A DNA stretch of 64,000 nucleotides, taken from the NCBI GenBank assembly GCA_013298625.1, contig JAAFIF010000034.1, positions 16,529 to 80,528 on the forward strand, read 5' to 3'. The DNA is from Myxococcales bacterium. Its GTDB lineage: Bacteria > Myxococcota_A > Polyangia > Polyangiales > Ga0077539. Position 1 is the stretch's first letter, and every line of letters starts with the position of its first letter. The notes beneath the pieces were generated by a model that saw only the letters and a list, made by a program, of their open reading frames with translations, had not been told where the DNA came from and ran no database searches. This document shows positions 20,934-29,079 of the stretch, piece by piece. Both the position numbers and the translations under genes were made by a program.

Positions 20934-21240
20934 AAGGCCCCTCCGGCGTGAGCGCCGCGTGTGTCGACGCCGCCCCGCCGCGCGTCACTGGGCGGGATGT
21001 GATTGCGGATCGTGCGGACGGCGAGCGAGCGAGCACGCAGCCCCCAGCCGTGCGGAAGCGAGCGAGCGAACGACCCGGTGAATCGCGGTTTGCACCACGG
21101 CGGGTTGGCAAACCCGCCGCTCACGACGCTCGAAGCCCGCGTCGGAAGGTCGCGCTGAGCGCGAAACCTGCGCCTCTCGCGCCGCTTCGCGACATCGCCA
21201 CCAGATTGTGCGCCGCAACACGAGGGCGCACCTTCGCCCT
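20934..21240. other. Intergenic region with a hairpin
   Basis: About 300 bases with no gene that I can support. It contains a 9-bp perfect stem, CGGCGGGTT (21098-21106) with AACCCGCCG (21111-21119) around GGCA, without a T tract. The rest is purine-rich GCGAGCGAGC-type sequence. Promoters for the minus-strand gene ending at 20394 and the plus-strand lipoprotein must lie here. Confidence 0.4.
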
Positions 21241-21591
21241 ATGAACAGCACCCTCGGCACTGCCCTCTCGATCGCAGCCCTCTCGCTCTTCACCGCCTGC
21301 GCGCCGGCGCAGCCCGCGGGGGACGCGGGACAGGACGCGAGCAACGGCAACGATGGCTCGGTCGAGCTCTGCTCGGCCACCCTCGCGAGCACCGCGCGAG
21401 GCTGCGGCCCCGCCAACGTGGGGTTGAGCGCTGAGCTCTGCCGCTGCGGCTCGAAGTTCTATTGGGACGGCGCGACGTGCGCGGCCACCGCGGCGTGCCG
21501 GTGCACCAGCAACTGCGAGCTGCTCTTCGACACGCAGTCCGCGTGCGAGAGCGCCTACGCCGTCTGCCGCGACGCCAGCGTCGGCGACTGA
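21241..21591 (+). CDS. Small cysteine-rich lipoprotein
   Basis: A 116-residue lipoprotein: signal peptide with lipobox SLFTAC (Cys20) and a mature part with about a dozen cysteines (ARGCGPANVG, CRCGSKFYW, CRCTSNCELLF), probably disulfide-bonded in the periplasm or on the cell surface. The Asp/Asn/Gly-rich spacer after the Cys is the usual tether in this genome's lipoproteins. An upstream in-frame start would spoil the signal peptide, so ATG 21241 is used. The last 37 bases overlap the 3-prime end of the P450 gene on the other strand. Function unknown. Confidence 0.75.
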   Translation: MNSTLGTALSIAALSLFTACAPAQPAGDAGQDASNGNDGSVELCSATLASTARGCGPANVGLSAELCRCGSKFYWDGATCAATAACRCTSNCELLFDTQSACESAYAVCRDASVGD

Positions 21592-22931
21592 CCGCTGCGC
21601 AGCCGCGCTCGCAGGGTGATCCCGCCCTTCGGCCGCAGCGTGATCGCAGGCTGAACGCCCACCGCTTCGCGATCGACGCGCTCGAAGCGCACGCGCTGCG
21701 CGATGGCCGCGAGCGTGAGCACCGCCTCCATCATCGCGAAGTGATTGCCCACGCAGACGCGCGGTCCGCCGCCGAACGGGAGGTACACGTGGCGCGGGAG
21801 GTTGGCGGTGCTTCCGTCGAGCCAGCGCTCGGGACGAAACGCCTCGGGGTCGTCGAAGAAGCGACGATCGTGGTGCAGCGCCCACGGCGAGATCAGCACC
21901 GAGGCGTTGGCGGGGATCGTCCAGCGGCCGAGCTTCATCTCGCGCGTCGCTTCGCGGCCGATGATGTGCGCCGGCGGATAGATCCGCATGGACTCTTTGA
22001 GCACGGCGTCCGTGTACGTGAGCGCCGAGACGTCCTCGAGCGTCGCTGCGCGATCGCCGACGACCCGCTGCACTTCGGCGCACAGCTTCGCGTCCACCTC
22101 GGGGTGCTCGGCCATGAGCAGCAGCGTCCACGAGAGGGCGTTGGCCGTCGTCTCGTGGCCCGCGAGAAAGAGCGTGACGAGCTCGTCGCGCAGCTGTTGG
22201 TCGTCCATTCCGCGGGTCGGATCGCTCTCGTCGCGCGCCGCGAGCAGCCGCGAGAGCAGGTCGTCGCCGAGCGCGCCAGACGCCCGTCGCTTCTTGACCA
22301 GGTCGAAGACCACCGCGTCGAGCAGCTTCGCGTTGCCCAGCGACCGCCGCCGCGCCGCGAACGGAACCCACTCGGGAAACAGCCTCCGCCAGCTCTGGAT
22401 CACCTCTTGAAAATCGGCCATCAAATCATCGATCACGTGGCCGACCTTCTCGTGCCCGCGCTCGATGCCCGTCCCGAAGAGCGTCACCAGCACGATGTCG
22501 AGCGTGACCTTGGCCATGTCCGCGTGCACGTCGCGCACCTCGTCGGCGCGCACTTTCGCCGCATATTCTCTAGCCGATCGCGTCATCGCCTCCGCGTAGC
22601 TCGCGATGTGCTTGCGCGTGAGCGACGGCGAGATGAGCCTGCGCTGCCGCTTCCACAGCTCGCCCTCGCTCGTGAGCAGCCCTTGCCCCACGATGATCGA
22701 CAGCCCGCGGGTCACCTTGTCCTTGATGAACGCCCCGTCCTTGTCGAGCAAGACCTCGCCGATCAGGTCGGGCTCGCCGAGAAACACCACGTTTTCTTGG
22801 CCGAGCCGAAAGCCCGCGGTGCCTCCGTAGCGCTCGCTGAGCGCCAGCATCTGCTTCGACGGATTGTCCGAGAACGCGCGAAACGCCCTCGAAACCTCGA
22901 TCACTCCCCGCGGTCCAGGTGGAAACGTCAT
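21555..22931 (-). CDS. Cytochrome P450
   Basis: A soluble haem monooxygenase of 458 residues. It shows the I-helix AGHETTA oxygen-activation motif, the ExxR pair (KESMR), the PERW meander and the haem-binding loop FGGGPRVCVG with the axial Cys. The N-terminus MTFPPGPRG resembles fatty-acid and steroid-type P450s (CYP102/CYP4-like). The start ATG 22931 is preferred over one 24 codons upstream because it matches family N-termini. No ferredoxin or reductase gene is adjacent, so electron partners are elsewhere. It is divergent from the methyltransferase gene with 86 bases between. Substrate unknown. Confidence 0.94.
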   Translation of the reverse strand: MTFPPGPRGVIEVSRAFRAFSDNPSKQMLALSERYGGTAGFRLGQENVVFLGEPDLIGEVLLDKDGAFIKDKVTRGLSIIVGQGLLTSEGELWKRQRRLISPSLTRKHIASYAEAMTRSAREYAAKVRADEVRDVHADMAKVTLDIVLVTLFGTGIERGHEKVGHVIDDLMADFQEVIQSWRRLFPEWVPFAARRRSLGNAKLLDAVVFDLVKKRRASGALGDDLLSRLLAARDESDPTRGMDDQQLRDELVTLFLAGHETTANALSWTLLLMAEHPEVDAKLCAEVQRVVGDRAATLEDVSALTYTDAVLKESMRIYPPAHIIGREATREMKLGRWTIPANASVLISPWALHHDRRFFDDPEAFRPERWLDGSTANLPRHVYLPFGGGPRVCVGNHFAMMEAVLTLAAIAQRVRFERVDREAVGVQPAITLRPKGGITLRARLRSGQSPTLASRQTA

Positions 22932-23017
22932 CGCTTGGACCGCTGTTATCTCCCATCGCGCCGCGGCGGTGAATAGCCCTCGCGCCGCTCGGTGCGCTAT
23001 CACCGCGGGACCACAGC

Positions 23018-23983
23018 ATGCGCGATGAATGGGCGGACGCCTTCGCCGAGCGAGCTCGGGAGTACTGGACGCAAGAGCGGCTCGACGACTTGATCCGCGG
23101 CAAGGACCTCAACGTGCTTCCGCATCGCGCGCCGGCGCTGTTGCGCGCGCTCGGGATCTTGCACCGCGACGGGTCCATGCCGCCGGCGCAGCGGCGAAAG
23201 TTCTTTCAGATCAATCACATGGTCGCAGCCCTCGGCCCGTCGCTGCGCGAGATCGTCGCCGAGCGCGCCGCGCAAGGGCGAGCGGCGCCCCTGCGGCTCA
23301 TCGACGCGGCGTGCGGGCGCTCGTACCTGACGCTGCTGCTGGCGCACACGTTCGTCGAGCGCTTCGCTGTTCCGGTGCAGGTGTTGGCGGTCGATCGCAA
23401 CGAGGCGCTGGTCGAAGAGAGCGCGCGAAGGACGGCCATGGCGGGGCTCACCGACGTCGTGAAGCACAAGGCCTCGAGCCTCGCCACGCTCGACGCAGGT
23501 CCGAGCTTCGACGCGCTCTTCGGCGCGAGCACCGACGATCGCATCGACGGCGTGGTCTCGCTGCACGCGTGCAACACCGCGACGGACGACGCGATCGAGC
23601 TCGGCGTCCGCGCGCGCGCCACGCTGCTCGCGCTCACGCCCTGCTGCCACGCCGAGCTCGCCGCGCAGTGGAAGGACCTCGCCCCCACGTCCACCGGCCC
23701 CTTCGCGCCCATCCACCGCACGCCGCACTTGCGCCGAGAGAGCGCAGCGCTCGTGACGGACACCATGCGCTCGCTGCTCTTGCGCGCGGTGGGCTACCAG
23801 AGCTGGGCCATCGAGCTCGTGCCCACCGAGCACACGCCGAAGAACCTCTTGCTGCGGGCCATGCTGCGGCGCACAAACGAGCGCGACCAGGACGCCCTCC
23901 GCGAGTACGACGCCCTGCGAGAGAGCACCGGTGGCTGCGGGATCGCCCTGGCCGATCGGCTGCTCAGAAGCCCAAGCGCCTGA
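23018..23983 (+). CDS. SAM-dependent methyltransferase (Methyltransf_32-like)
   Basis: A 321-residue Rossmann-fold protein. Motif I is LRLIDAACGRSYLTLLLAH, followed by VLAVDRNEALVEES. The Methyltransf_32 hallmark SLHACNTATDDAIELG and LTPCCHAEL come later. Relatives in eukaryotes and bacteria methylate RNA or small molecules; the substrate cannot be inferred. It ends 20 bases inside the convergent lipoprotein gene. The start at ATG 23018 follows directly on the divergent P450 promoter region. Confidence 0.85.
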   Translation: MRDEWADAFAERAREYWTQERLDDLIRGKDLNVLPHRAPALLRALGILHRDGSMPPAQRRKFFQINHMVAALGPSLREIVAERAAQGRAAPLRLIDAACGRSYLTLLLAHTFVERFAVPVQVLAVDRNEALVEESARRTAMAGLTDVVKHKASSLATLDAGPSFDALFGASTDDRIDGVVSLHACNTATDDAIELGVRARATLLALTPCCHAELAAQWKDLAPTSTGPFAPIHRTPHLRRESAALVTDTMRSLLLRAVGYQSWAIELVPTEHTPKNLLLRAMLRRTNERDQDALREYDALRESTGGCGIALADRLLRSPSA

Positions 23984-24806
23984 ACTCGAGCGCCGTGGTG
24001 AACTCCGCCGCGACCTGCCCGTCCATCGACGTGATGCGCGCGACCTCGCCGTAGCACTCGGTCATCCAGAGGTACTGGATCCGCCGACGCCCCGGCCCCG
24101 CAGGAAACGCTTGCGTCAGCTCGACCCGCAGCCGCAGGGCGTCGCGAAACGTGAGCGCGCCGAGCTGCACTTCGCCGCGCGCGTCGACGGTCATCGAGTA
24201 GCTGTCGCGGGAGGCGACGGGCGTTCCGTCGACCATGCCGTTCATGGTCATGGTGGTGGCCGTCCACGCGTCGCCCATGCGCATCGGAAAGCGCAGCAAT
24301 TCGACCGGCGGATTGTACGGGAGCACCGTGCGCGTCGCCTCGCTCTCGCCGACGGCGCCCAAGAAGAGCACCGACGTCGGAGTGGCCTGGTAGACGCCCA
24401 GCGTGGGCTCGCGAGGGTCGAGCCGCGCGGCGTACTGCGCGCCCGCGAACTGCGAGGCGAAGTACTGCCCCGCGACGTCCAGCACGCGCAGCGCCACCAC
24501 GTCTCCGTCAGGGCTCGTGAAGTCCCACACGCGCGCGCCGCCCGCGCCCATCGCGCCCGCGGTGTTCACCACGACGCCGACGCCCGCAGGGTTGATCCGA
24601 TACCGCGCCTCGGCCCCCGGAACGAACACCACTTCGTCCCGCGTGATCACTCCGTCGCCGTTGCCGCGGCAGCTCGCCGCCGCGTCCGGAAGCGCGATGT
24701 ACGAGTCTCCGCCCGCGTCGCGCCCAGGCCCCACGGGCATCACGCACGCGCTCGCCCACAGCGCCAACGGCAACGAAACCATCCCCACGCGACGCGAAGC
24801 CATCAT
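23964..24806 (-). CDS. Lipoprotein, paralogue of the one at 28142-29065
   Basis: About 280 residues. The signal peptide ends in LWASAC, and the mature chain has an Asp/Gly-rich tether. The body aligns along its whole length with the lipoprotein at 28142: NGDGVITRDEVVF versus NNDGVIDRAELPY, TAGAMGAGG versus TAGVMGAGG, LRFPMRMGDAWT versus IRFPLRMGSTWT, and YLWMTECYGEVARITSMDGQ versus FLSECWGLVARVASVDNE. Both end in an F/Y-RRLG tail. The fold looks beta-rich and extracytoplasmic. Start could be ATG 24806, ATG 24803 or GTG 24821. No known family. It is the last gene of a minus-strand cluster around a beta-barrel protein. Confidence 0.78.
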   Translation of the reverse strand: MMASRRVGMVSLPLALWASACVMPVGPGRDAGGDSYIALPDAAASCRGNGDGVITRDEVVFVPGAEARYRINPAGVGVVVNTAGAMGAGGARVWDFTSPDGDVVALRVLDVAGQYFASQFAGAQYAARLDPREPTLGVYQATPTSVLFLGAVGESEATRTVLPYNPPVELLRFPMRMGDAWTATTMTMNGMVDGTPVASRDSYSMTVDARGEVQLGALTFRDALRLRVELTQAFPAGPGRRRIQYLWMTECYGEVARITSMDGQVAAEFTTALEFRRLGF

Positions 24807-24843
24807 CACCAACGCACTCACTTTCGATCAAACGCAGCGCTTG

Positions 24844-25359
24844 TCACGCTGACAACTCCGGCGGCGGAAGCGGCCCCACGTTGTGCCGATAGCCGTCGTG
24901 ATTGCACTGCCACCGGGCCTCGGCGCCCGCGCCCACGCACACGCACGAGCCGCCAGGGCCCGGGCGCAGCTGCCCGTGGATACAAACGCTCGCGACGACC
25001 GGCTGGCAGAGCCACGCAGGCCCCGCGCTGGTCGATACGCACACCGCGGACTGCCCAGGCGCACACCCGATGGACTGCCCCAACGGGCACACGGGCGAAG
25101 GCTGCACGACCACCGTCTGCTGCTGCTGGCCCGTGACCACGGTGCGCATCTCGACGTTTTGCTCGTTGCTGTTGCCCTGCACAACGACGGTGTTCGCCTG
25201 CGCGACGCCGTCTTGCACGACCACGCCTCCGCCCGACGAGCCGCCCATCGGCGGTGGCGGCGGGACCTCGTCGGCGTGCACGGTGCACGCGGGAAGCGCT
25301 CCCAGCAGGGCCAACGCGCGCACGAAGCGCAGAGAGTGAAGCGTGTCGGTTCGTGGCAT
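24844..25359 (-). CDS. Cysteine-rich lipoprotein
   Basis: A 171-residue lipoprotein with lipobox LLGALPAC. A Pro/Gly/Val/Gln-rich segment follows (VVVQDGVAQANTVVVQGNSN, QQQQTVVVQP) and then a Cys-rich C-terminal half (CPLGQSIGCAPGQSAVC, CQPVVASVCIHGQL, GSCVCVGAG). The spacing suggests EGF-like or disulfide knots. It sits between the beta-barrel gene and the paralogous lipoprotein gene in one minus-strand cluster. Surface exposure is likely; function unknown. Confidence 0.7.
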   Translation of the reverse strand: MPRTDTLHSLRFVRALALLGALPACTVHADEVPPPPPMGGSSGGGVVVQDGVAQANTVVVQGNSNEQNVEMRTVVTGQQQQTVVVQPSPVCPLGQSIGCAPGQSAVCVSTSAGPAWLCQPVVASVCIHGQLRPGPGGSCVCVGAGAEARWQCNHDGYRHNVGPLPPPELSA

Positions 25360-25389
25360 CGGTGGTCTATGGCTCCTTCGTCGCGGCGC

Positions 25390-27168
25390 TCAGAAGCGGT
25401 ACGCGAGTGTAGCCCTCAACGCGTGGGCGGGCACCGGGCTTACACCGCGGACGGTGTCCGCGAAGCCCGCGAGGGGGATCAGCAAGCCGTACTCGGCGCG
25501 CGCGAAGAAGCCCCACTCTTGCTCGTAGTTGAGGGCGACGTCCGCTTCGATTCCGAGCGGGTTCGCGCCGCCCGGCGTGCTCGAGCTGAGCATCGCGACG
25601 CTGGCGATCGCGGCGCCCTCCATCGTGAGCATCGGGCCGATGCGATAGCGCAGCATCGGGCGAAAATACGCGGCGTCCGTGACCAGCCCCAGGATGCGCC
25701 GAAACAAGATCAGGTCCACGCGGTAGTTCGGGTGGAAGCGAAAGTTGTCGATGGTCGTGTCCGGCGTCGGCGCGGTGATGTCGAACTGCGGACCGTCGAG
25801 GTCGCCCGGCTGCGTGGGGGTGGCGTTTAGCGGGCGCGCTCCGAAGCCGGGCGCGCTGTCGCCGCTGGCGAAGCCGAACTCGATGCGGCCGAAGAGCCTC
25901 GGTCCGCCGCGAAAATCCGCGCGCACCACGCCGCCCATCTGCAAGCCCGTCACGGGGATGTTGGTGATCACCGTGGGGTCGAGCGAGAGGTTCTGCACGC
26001 GCAGGTACAAGAGCCCGAGCTCTGCTTCGAGCGTAAACCAGCCCACGTCGAGCCGCGCCCACGCATCGCCCACGACCGCCATCAGCCCGCGCGGAATCAC
26101 GGTCGTGCGCGACGGAGTCATCCCCGGCGCGGCGTCGTAGTCCTGCCAGCGCACTGCGCTCACGACGCCGAAGTTGAAGCGCGTCCGCTGCGCCTCGAGC
26201 AGTCGCCTCCGCGTGGTGTTGGTGTCCCACCGCGCGACGCCGAACGAAATCGTGCGCACGTCGTCGCGCGGATCGAGGTCGAACGTGGGCTTCACGCGGC
26301 CGTCGACCTGATCTGTCCCTGGGCCGCTGGCGGAGTTTTCGTAGAGCAGCGTCCACAGCAGACCGCCCAGCGAAGTCGTGAACGAGACGCGGTCACCGAC
26401 GTCGCCGAAGTCGTCGTCCCAGCCGTTGCCTGCGTTGACGAAGAACCCCGTGCCCCAATCGACGAGGGCGCCCATGCGTCCTGCGCGCAGCACGCCGAAC
26501 GGGAGCATCACTTCGCCGTAGAGCTGTCGCACGTCGATGGGCGTGGTGGGAGCGCGCTGCGAGATCGACCCGCCGACGAAATCCGCGTCGGGGAGGCTGC
26601 CGAATCGCACGTTGTCCAGCGCGTGGAGCCGCGCGCGAAAGGTCACGCCGTACCCGACGTTGACCTCTGCGTCGAGGCGCAGGCGCATGTCCGCGTTGGT
26701 CTGCAGCGGCGAGCGCCCGCCGTCGACGTAGGCTGCAGGCCACACCGGGGCGCCCGACGTGGTGGGGCCGCGGTTCAAGTCCCAGCCGTACCCGAGGTCT
26801 CCGCGCACGCGGTAGAAGCCCTCGAAGCGCACGCGCGGCCACGAGTGACCCGCGGTGGCGCGGACGGGCTCGTCGATGGGCGTGGCGCCGGGGGCGTCGG
26901 CGTAGGGCTCCCTGGCACGAGCGGCGTTTTCGTTGCGCGAGACGGGCCGAGCGGGGGGCTGCGCGGCGGGTCGCGCGGGGGGCTGCGCGGCGGGCGTCGG
27001 CGATTCGGGCTGCGAATTCGGGGACGGATCCACGCTGGTCCGCGTGGCGAGCGGCAACGTCGGAGGCTCTGTGCGCTCGGGTTGGGCTGCGCTCTGCTCT
27101 TGCGCGGCGGCCGTTGTTGCAGCGCACAAGAGCGAGAGGGCGAGCGAGAGGGTCGCGCGGTGCTTCAC
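25390..27168 (-). CDS. Outer-membrane beta-barrel protein (TIGR04551-like)
   Basis: A 592-residue outer-membrane protein. A signal peptide (LSLLCAATTAAAQ) precedes a Pro/Ala/Gln-rich region with repeated AAQPPARP units at about 55-80. A long barrel of alternating hydrophobic strands follows (GFYRVRGDLGYGWDLNRG, LRLDAEVNVGYGVTFRARLH, VRQLYGEVMLPFGVLRAGRM) and ends in the terminal aromatic residue of LRATLAYRF, as BAM substrates do. It matches my memory of the myxobacterial TIGR04551 family, whose function is not known. Its ATG overlaps the hydrolase stop by four bases, so the two are co-translated. Confidence 0.82.
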   Translation of the reverse strand: MKHRATLSLALSLLCAATTAAAQEQSAAQPERTEPPTLPLATRTSVDPSPNSQPESPTPAAQPPARPAAQPPARPVSRNENAARAREPYADAPGATPIDEPVRATAGHSWPRVRFEGFYRVRGDLGYGWDLNRGPTTSGAPVWPAAYVDGGRSPLQTNADMRLRLDAEVNVGYGVTFRARLHALDNVRFGSLPDADFVGGSISQRAPTTPIDVRQLYGEVMLPFGVLRAGRMGALVDWGTGFFVNAGNGWDDDFGDVGDRVSFTTSLGGLLWTLLYENSASGPGTDQVDGRVKPTFDLDPRDDVRTISFGVARWDTNTTRRRLLEAQRTRFNFGVVSAVRWQDYDAAPGMTPSRTTVIPRGLMAVVGDAWARLDVGWFTLEAELGLLYLRVQNLSLDPTVITNIPVTGLQMGGVVRADFRGGPRLFGRIEFGFASGDSAPGFGARPLNATPTQPGDLDGPQFDITAPTPDTTIDNFRFHPNYRVDLILFRRILGLVTDAAYFRPMLRYRIGPMLTMEGAAIASVAMLSSSTPGGANPLGIEADVALNYEQEWGFFARAEYGLLIPLAGFADTVRGVSPVPAHALRATLAYRF

Positions 27169-28121
27169 GGGGCGCTCCGATCGAGAAACTCGCGGACGTA
27201 GCCGCGGGTGGTTCCTGCGCTCTCGAACATGGGAAAGTGTCCCGCGCGCGGGACGATCACGAGCCGTCCATCGCGCAGCTCGTTGGCGAGGCGCGCGCCG
27301 TACCGTGGCAGCGCGACGCGGTCTTCGTCGCCGTAGATCACCAGCGTGGGCGCGGCGATCGAGCGGTACTGCCGCTCCAGGTGCAGGTAGTACTGCCCGC
27401 GGACCGCGGCGAGCGCGGCGCGCAGCGTCCCGGGTCGTTCGAGGGACCGCTCGATGGCGTCGACCGTGGTCTGCGGGACCGTCGAGCCCTCGGCGAAGCC
27501 CATCGGCGCGCGGTCATCGAGCCGCTCGCGATAGAACAGCTCGAAGAGCGCCTCGCCCACGCCGCCCTCGCGCGCCCAGCGAAAAAACGGCGGGATCTGC
27601 TCTTCGAACGCCCACGCGCCGATCAGCACCATCCGCCGCACGCGCGACGGGTGCCGCAGCACGAACGCGAGCGAGACCGAGCAGCCCCACGAGTGCGCCA
27701 CCACGTCCACCTGCGCGACGCCCTTGCGATCGAGCATCGAGGCCAGGTCGTCCGCGAGCGCGTCGGGCGAGTAGTCCCCTTCGGTGCGATCGCTGTACCC
27801 GAAGCCCGGCAGGTCCACGGCGAGCGTCTGCCGCTCGGCGCGCAGGGAGGGCTCGATGGTGGTCCACGTCTCGCGGTTGCTCGCGAAGCCGTGCACGAGC
27901 AGCACCGGCGTGCGCGCCCCTTGGCCACGCGTCTCGACGTAGAGCGCTCGTCCCGAGCGGACCGTCACGCGCTGCCCCGGGGCGTCCCGAGGAATCCCCA
28001 GCGATTCTCCTGGCCGTTGATACTCGGCGCACGCCGCGAGCGAGAGCGTCAGAGCCGTGAGGACCCCGAGCGTCGCGCCCCGCGCCGAGCGCGCACGAAG
28101 GACCCTGTTGCGCCGCACCAT
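27165..28121 (-). CDS. Alpha/beta-hydrolase lipoprotein
   Basis: A 318-residue serine hydrolase anchored by a lipidated N-terminus (LTALTLSLAAC). The canonical alpha/beta-hydrolase parts are the oxyanion segment VLLVHGFASNRETW, the nucleophile elbow VVAHSWGCS (Ser, with Ala at the usual first Gly), Asp in IYGDEDRVALP and His in RAGHFPMFES. It is probably an esterase-type enzyme in the periplasm. GAGGGAG lies seven bases before ATG 28121. It overlaps the beta-barrel gene by four bases and follows the lipoprotein gene after 20 bases, so all three are one operon. Confidence 0.9.
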   Translation of the reverse strand: MVRRNRVLRARSARGATLGVLTALTLSLAACAEYQRPGESLGIPRDAPGQRVTVRSGRALYVETRGQGARTPVLLVHGFASNRETWTTIEPSLRAERQTLAVDLPGFGYSDRTEGDYSPDALADDLASMLDRKGVAQVDVVAHSWGCSVSLAFVLRHPSRVRRMVLIGAWAFEEQIPPFFRWAREGGVGEALFELFYRERLDDRAPMGFAEGSTVPQTTVDAIERSLERPGTLRAALAAVRGQYYLHLERQYRSIAAPTLVIYGDEDRVALPRYGARLANELRDGRLVIVPRAGHFPMFESAGTTRGYVREFLDRSAP

Positions 28122-28141
28122 TCGCCGCTCCCTCTGATCGC

Positions 28142-29065
28142 TTATAGCCCGAGCCGCCGGTACTCGGACGCTCGCGTAAACTCTTCGGACATCTCGTTGT
28201 CGACCGACGCGACGCGGGCGACGAGGCCCCAGCACTCGCTCAAGAACAGGTACGTGCGCTGCGTGCGACGGATGATCGTGCCGGTGACGGTCTGATCGAG
28301 GTCCATCCGCAGGCGCAGCGCAGAGAAGCGCGTGGCGGGGGTGAGCACCGTTCCGCTGCGGTCGACGGTGAAGCGGTAGGTGTTGACCGTGCTCGTCGCG
28401 ATGCTGTTGAACACGCCGTTGCCCGCGCTCGTGATGGTCCACGTCGAGCCCATGCGCAGCGGAAACCGAATCGCGTCCACCGCGGGCGTAAACGCCACGT
28501 TGGTGCGCCCGGTGTCCCTCGAGACCGACCCGATGATCTGCAGCGCCGTGTCCGTCGCGCGGTACATCGCCCAGTTGCTCGACGCGCGGTCGAGCGGGAG
28601 CGCGAAGTTGGCCGTCGGATACAGCGGCTGCCACCAGCGCCCCATGGGGTTTTGCACTTCGTCGAGCACGCGACGATCGCCCGGCTTGGCCTGCGAGAAG
28701 TCCCACTCGTAGCCGCCCGCGCCCATCACGCCCGCGGTCGAGATCCCGTCGACCGTCGTGTTGTCGTCGTTGACCACGAACAGCGCTTGCGCTCCCACGA
28801 TGTACGGAAGCTCTGCGCGGTCGATCACCCCGTCGTTGTTGGGCACGCACGCGGGGCCGCCGTCGCGCGGCGGGACGCCAGTGTCCACGACGCCTGCGTC
28901 TTCTTGCGGCGCAACATCCTCGACGGACGCGTCGACGCTCGCCTCGCTCGCGGCGCCAGTGTCCGCTCGGGCGTCGGTGGGCAGCGGGTTGACGCGCTCT
29001 TCGACGCACGCGTCGAGCGAGAGCAGCGCAGCGGCGCAAGCGAGCAAGCGAAGTGGGGTGGTCAT
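28142..29065 (-). CDS. Lipoprotein, paralogue of the one at 23964-24806
   Basis: A 307-residue lipoprotein: lipobox SLDAC, then a tether rich in Asp/Ala/Ser (to about residue 70) and a beta-rich domain starting CVPNNDGVIDRAELPY. It shares its whole body with the lipoprotein five genes downstream, so the cluster carries two diverged copies. AGAGG lies seven bases before ATG 29065. It leads the operon with the hydrolase and beta-barrel genes. No described family is known to me. A calcium- or ligand-binding role is possible from the NDGVID start, which resembles a truncated EF-type loop. Confidence 0.78.
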   Translation of the reverse strand: MTTPLRLLACAAALLSLDACVEERVNPLPTDARADTGAASEASVDASVEDVAPQEDAGVVDTGVPPRDGGPACVPNNDGVIDRAELPYIVGAQALFVVNDDNTTVDGISTAGVMGAGGYEWDFSQAKPGDRRVLDEVQNPMGRWWQPLYPTANFALPLDRASSNWAMYRATDTALQIIGSVSRDTGRTNVAFTPAVDAIRFPLRMGSTWTITSAGNGVFNSIATSTVNTYRFTVDRSGTVLTPATRFSALRLRMDLDQTVTGTIIRRTQRTYLFLSECWGLVARVASVDNEMSEEFTRASEYRRLGL

Positions 29066-29079
29066 CAGAGGGCCTCTCG

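Noticed and set aside
21206..21220. TTGTGCGCCGCAACA upstream of the small lipoprotein, similar to the PhaR-type box
   Set aside because: The centre lacks the TGC spacing of the two boxes in the PHA locus; similar GTGCGCCGCA strings occur inside coding regions (29764, 32357), so chance in GC-rich DNA is likely.
25390..27168. Repeated AAQPPARP units as a possible DNA repeat element
   Set aside because: They are only two to three in-frame copies in a low-complexity linker of a secreted protein, common in such linkers.
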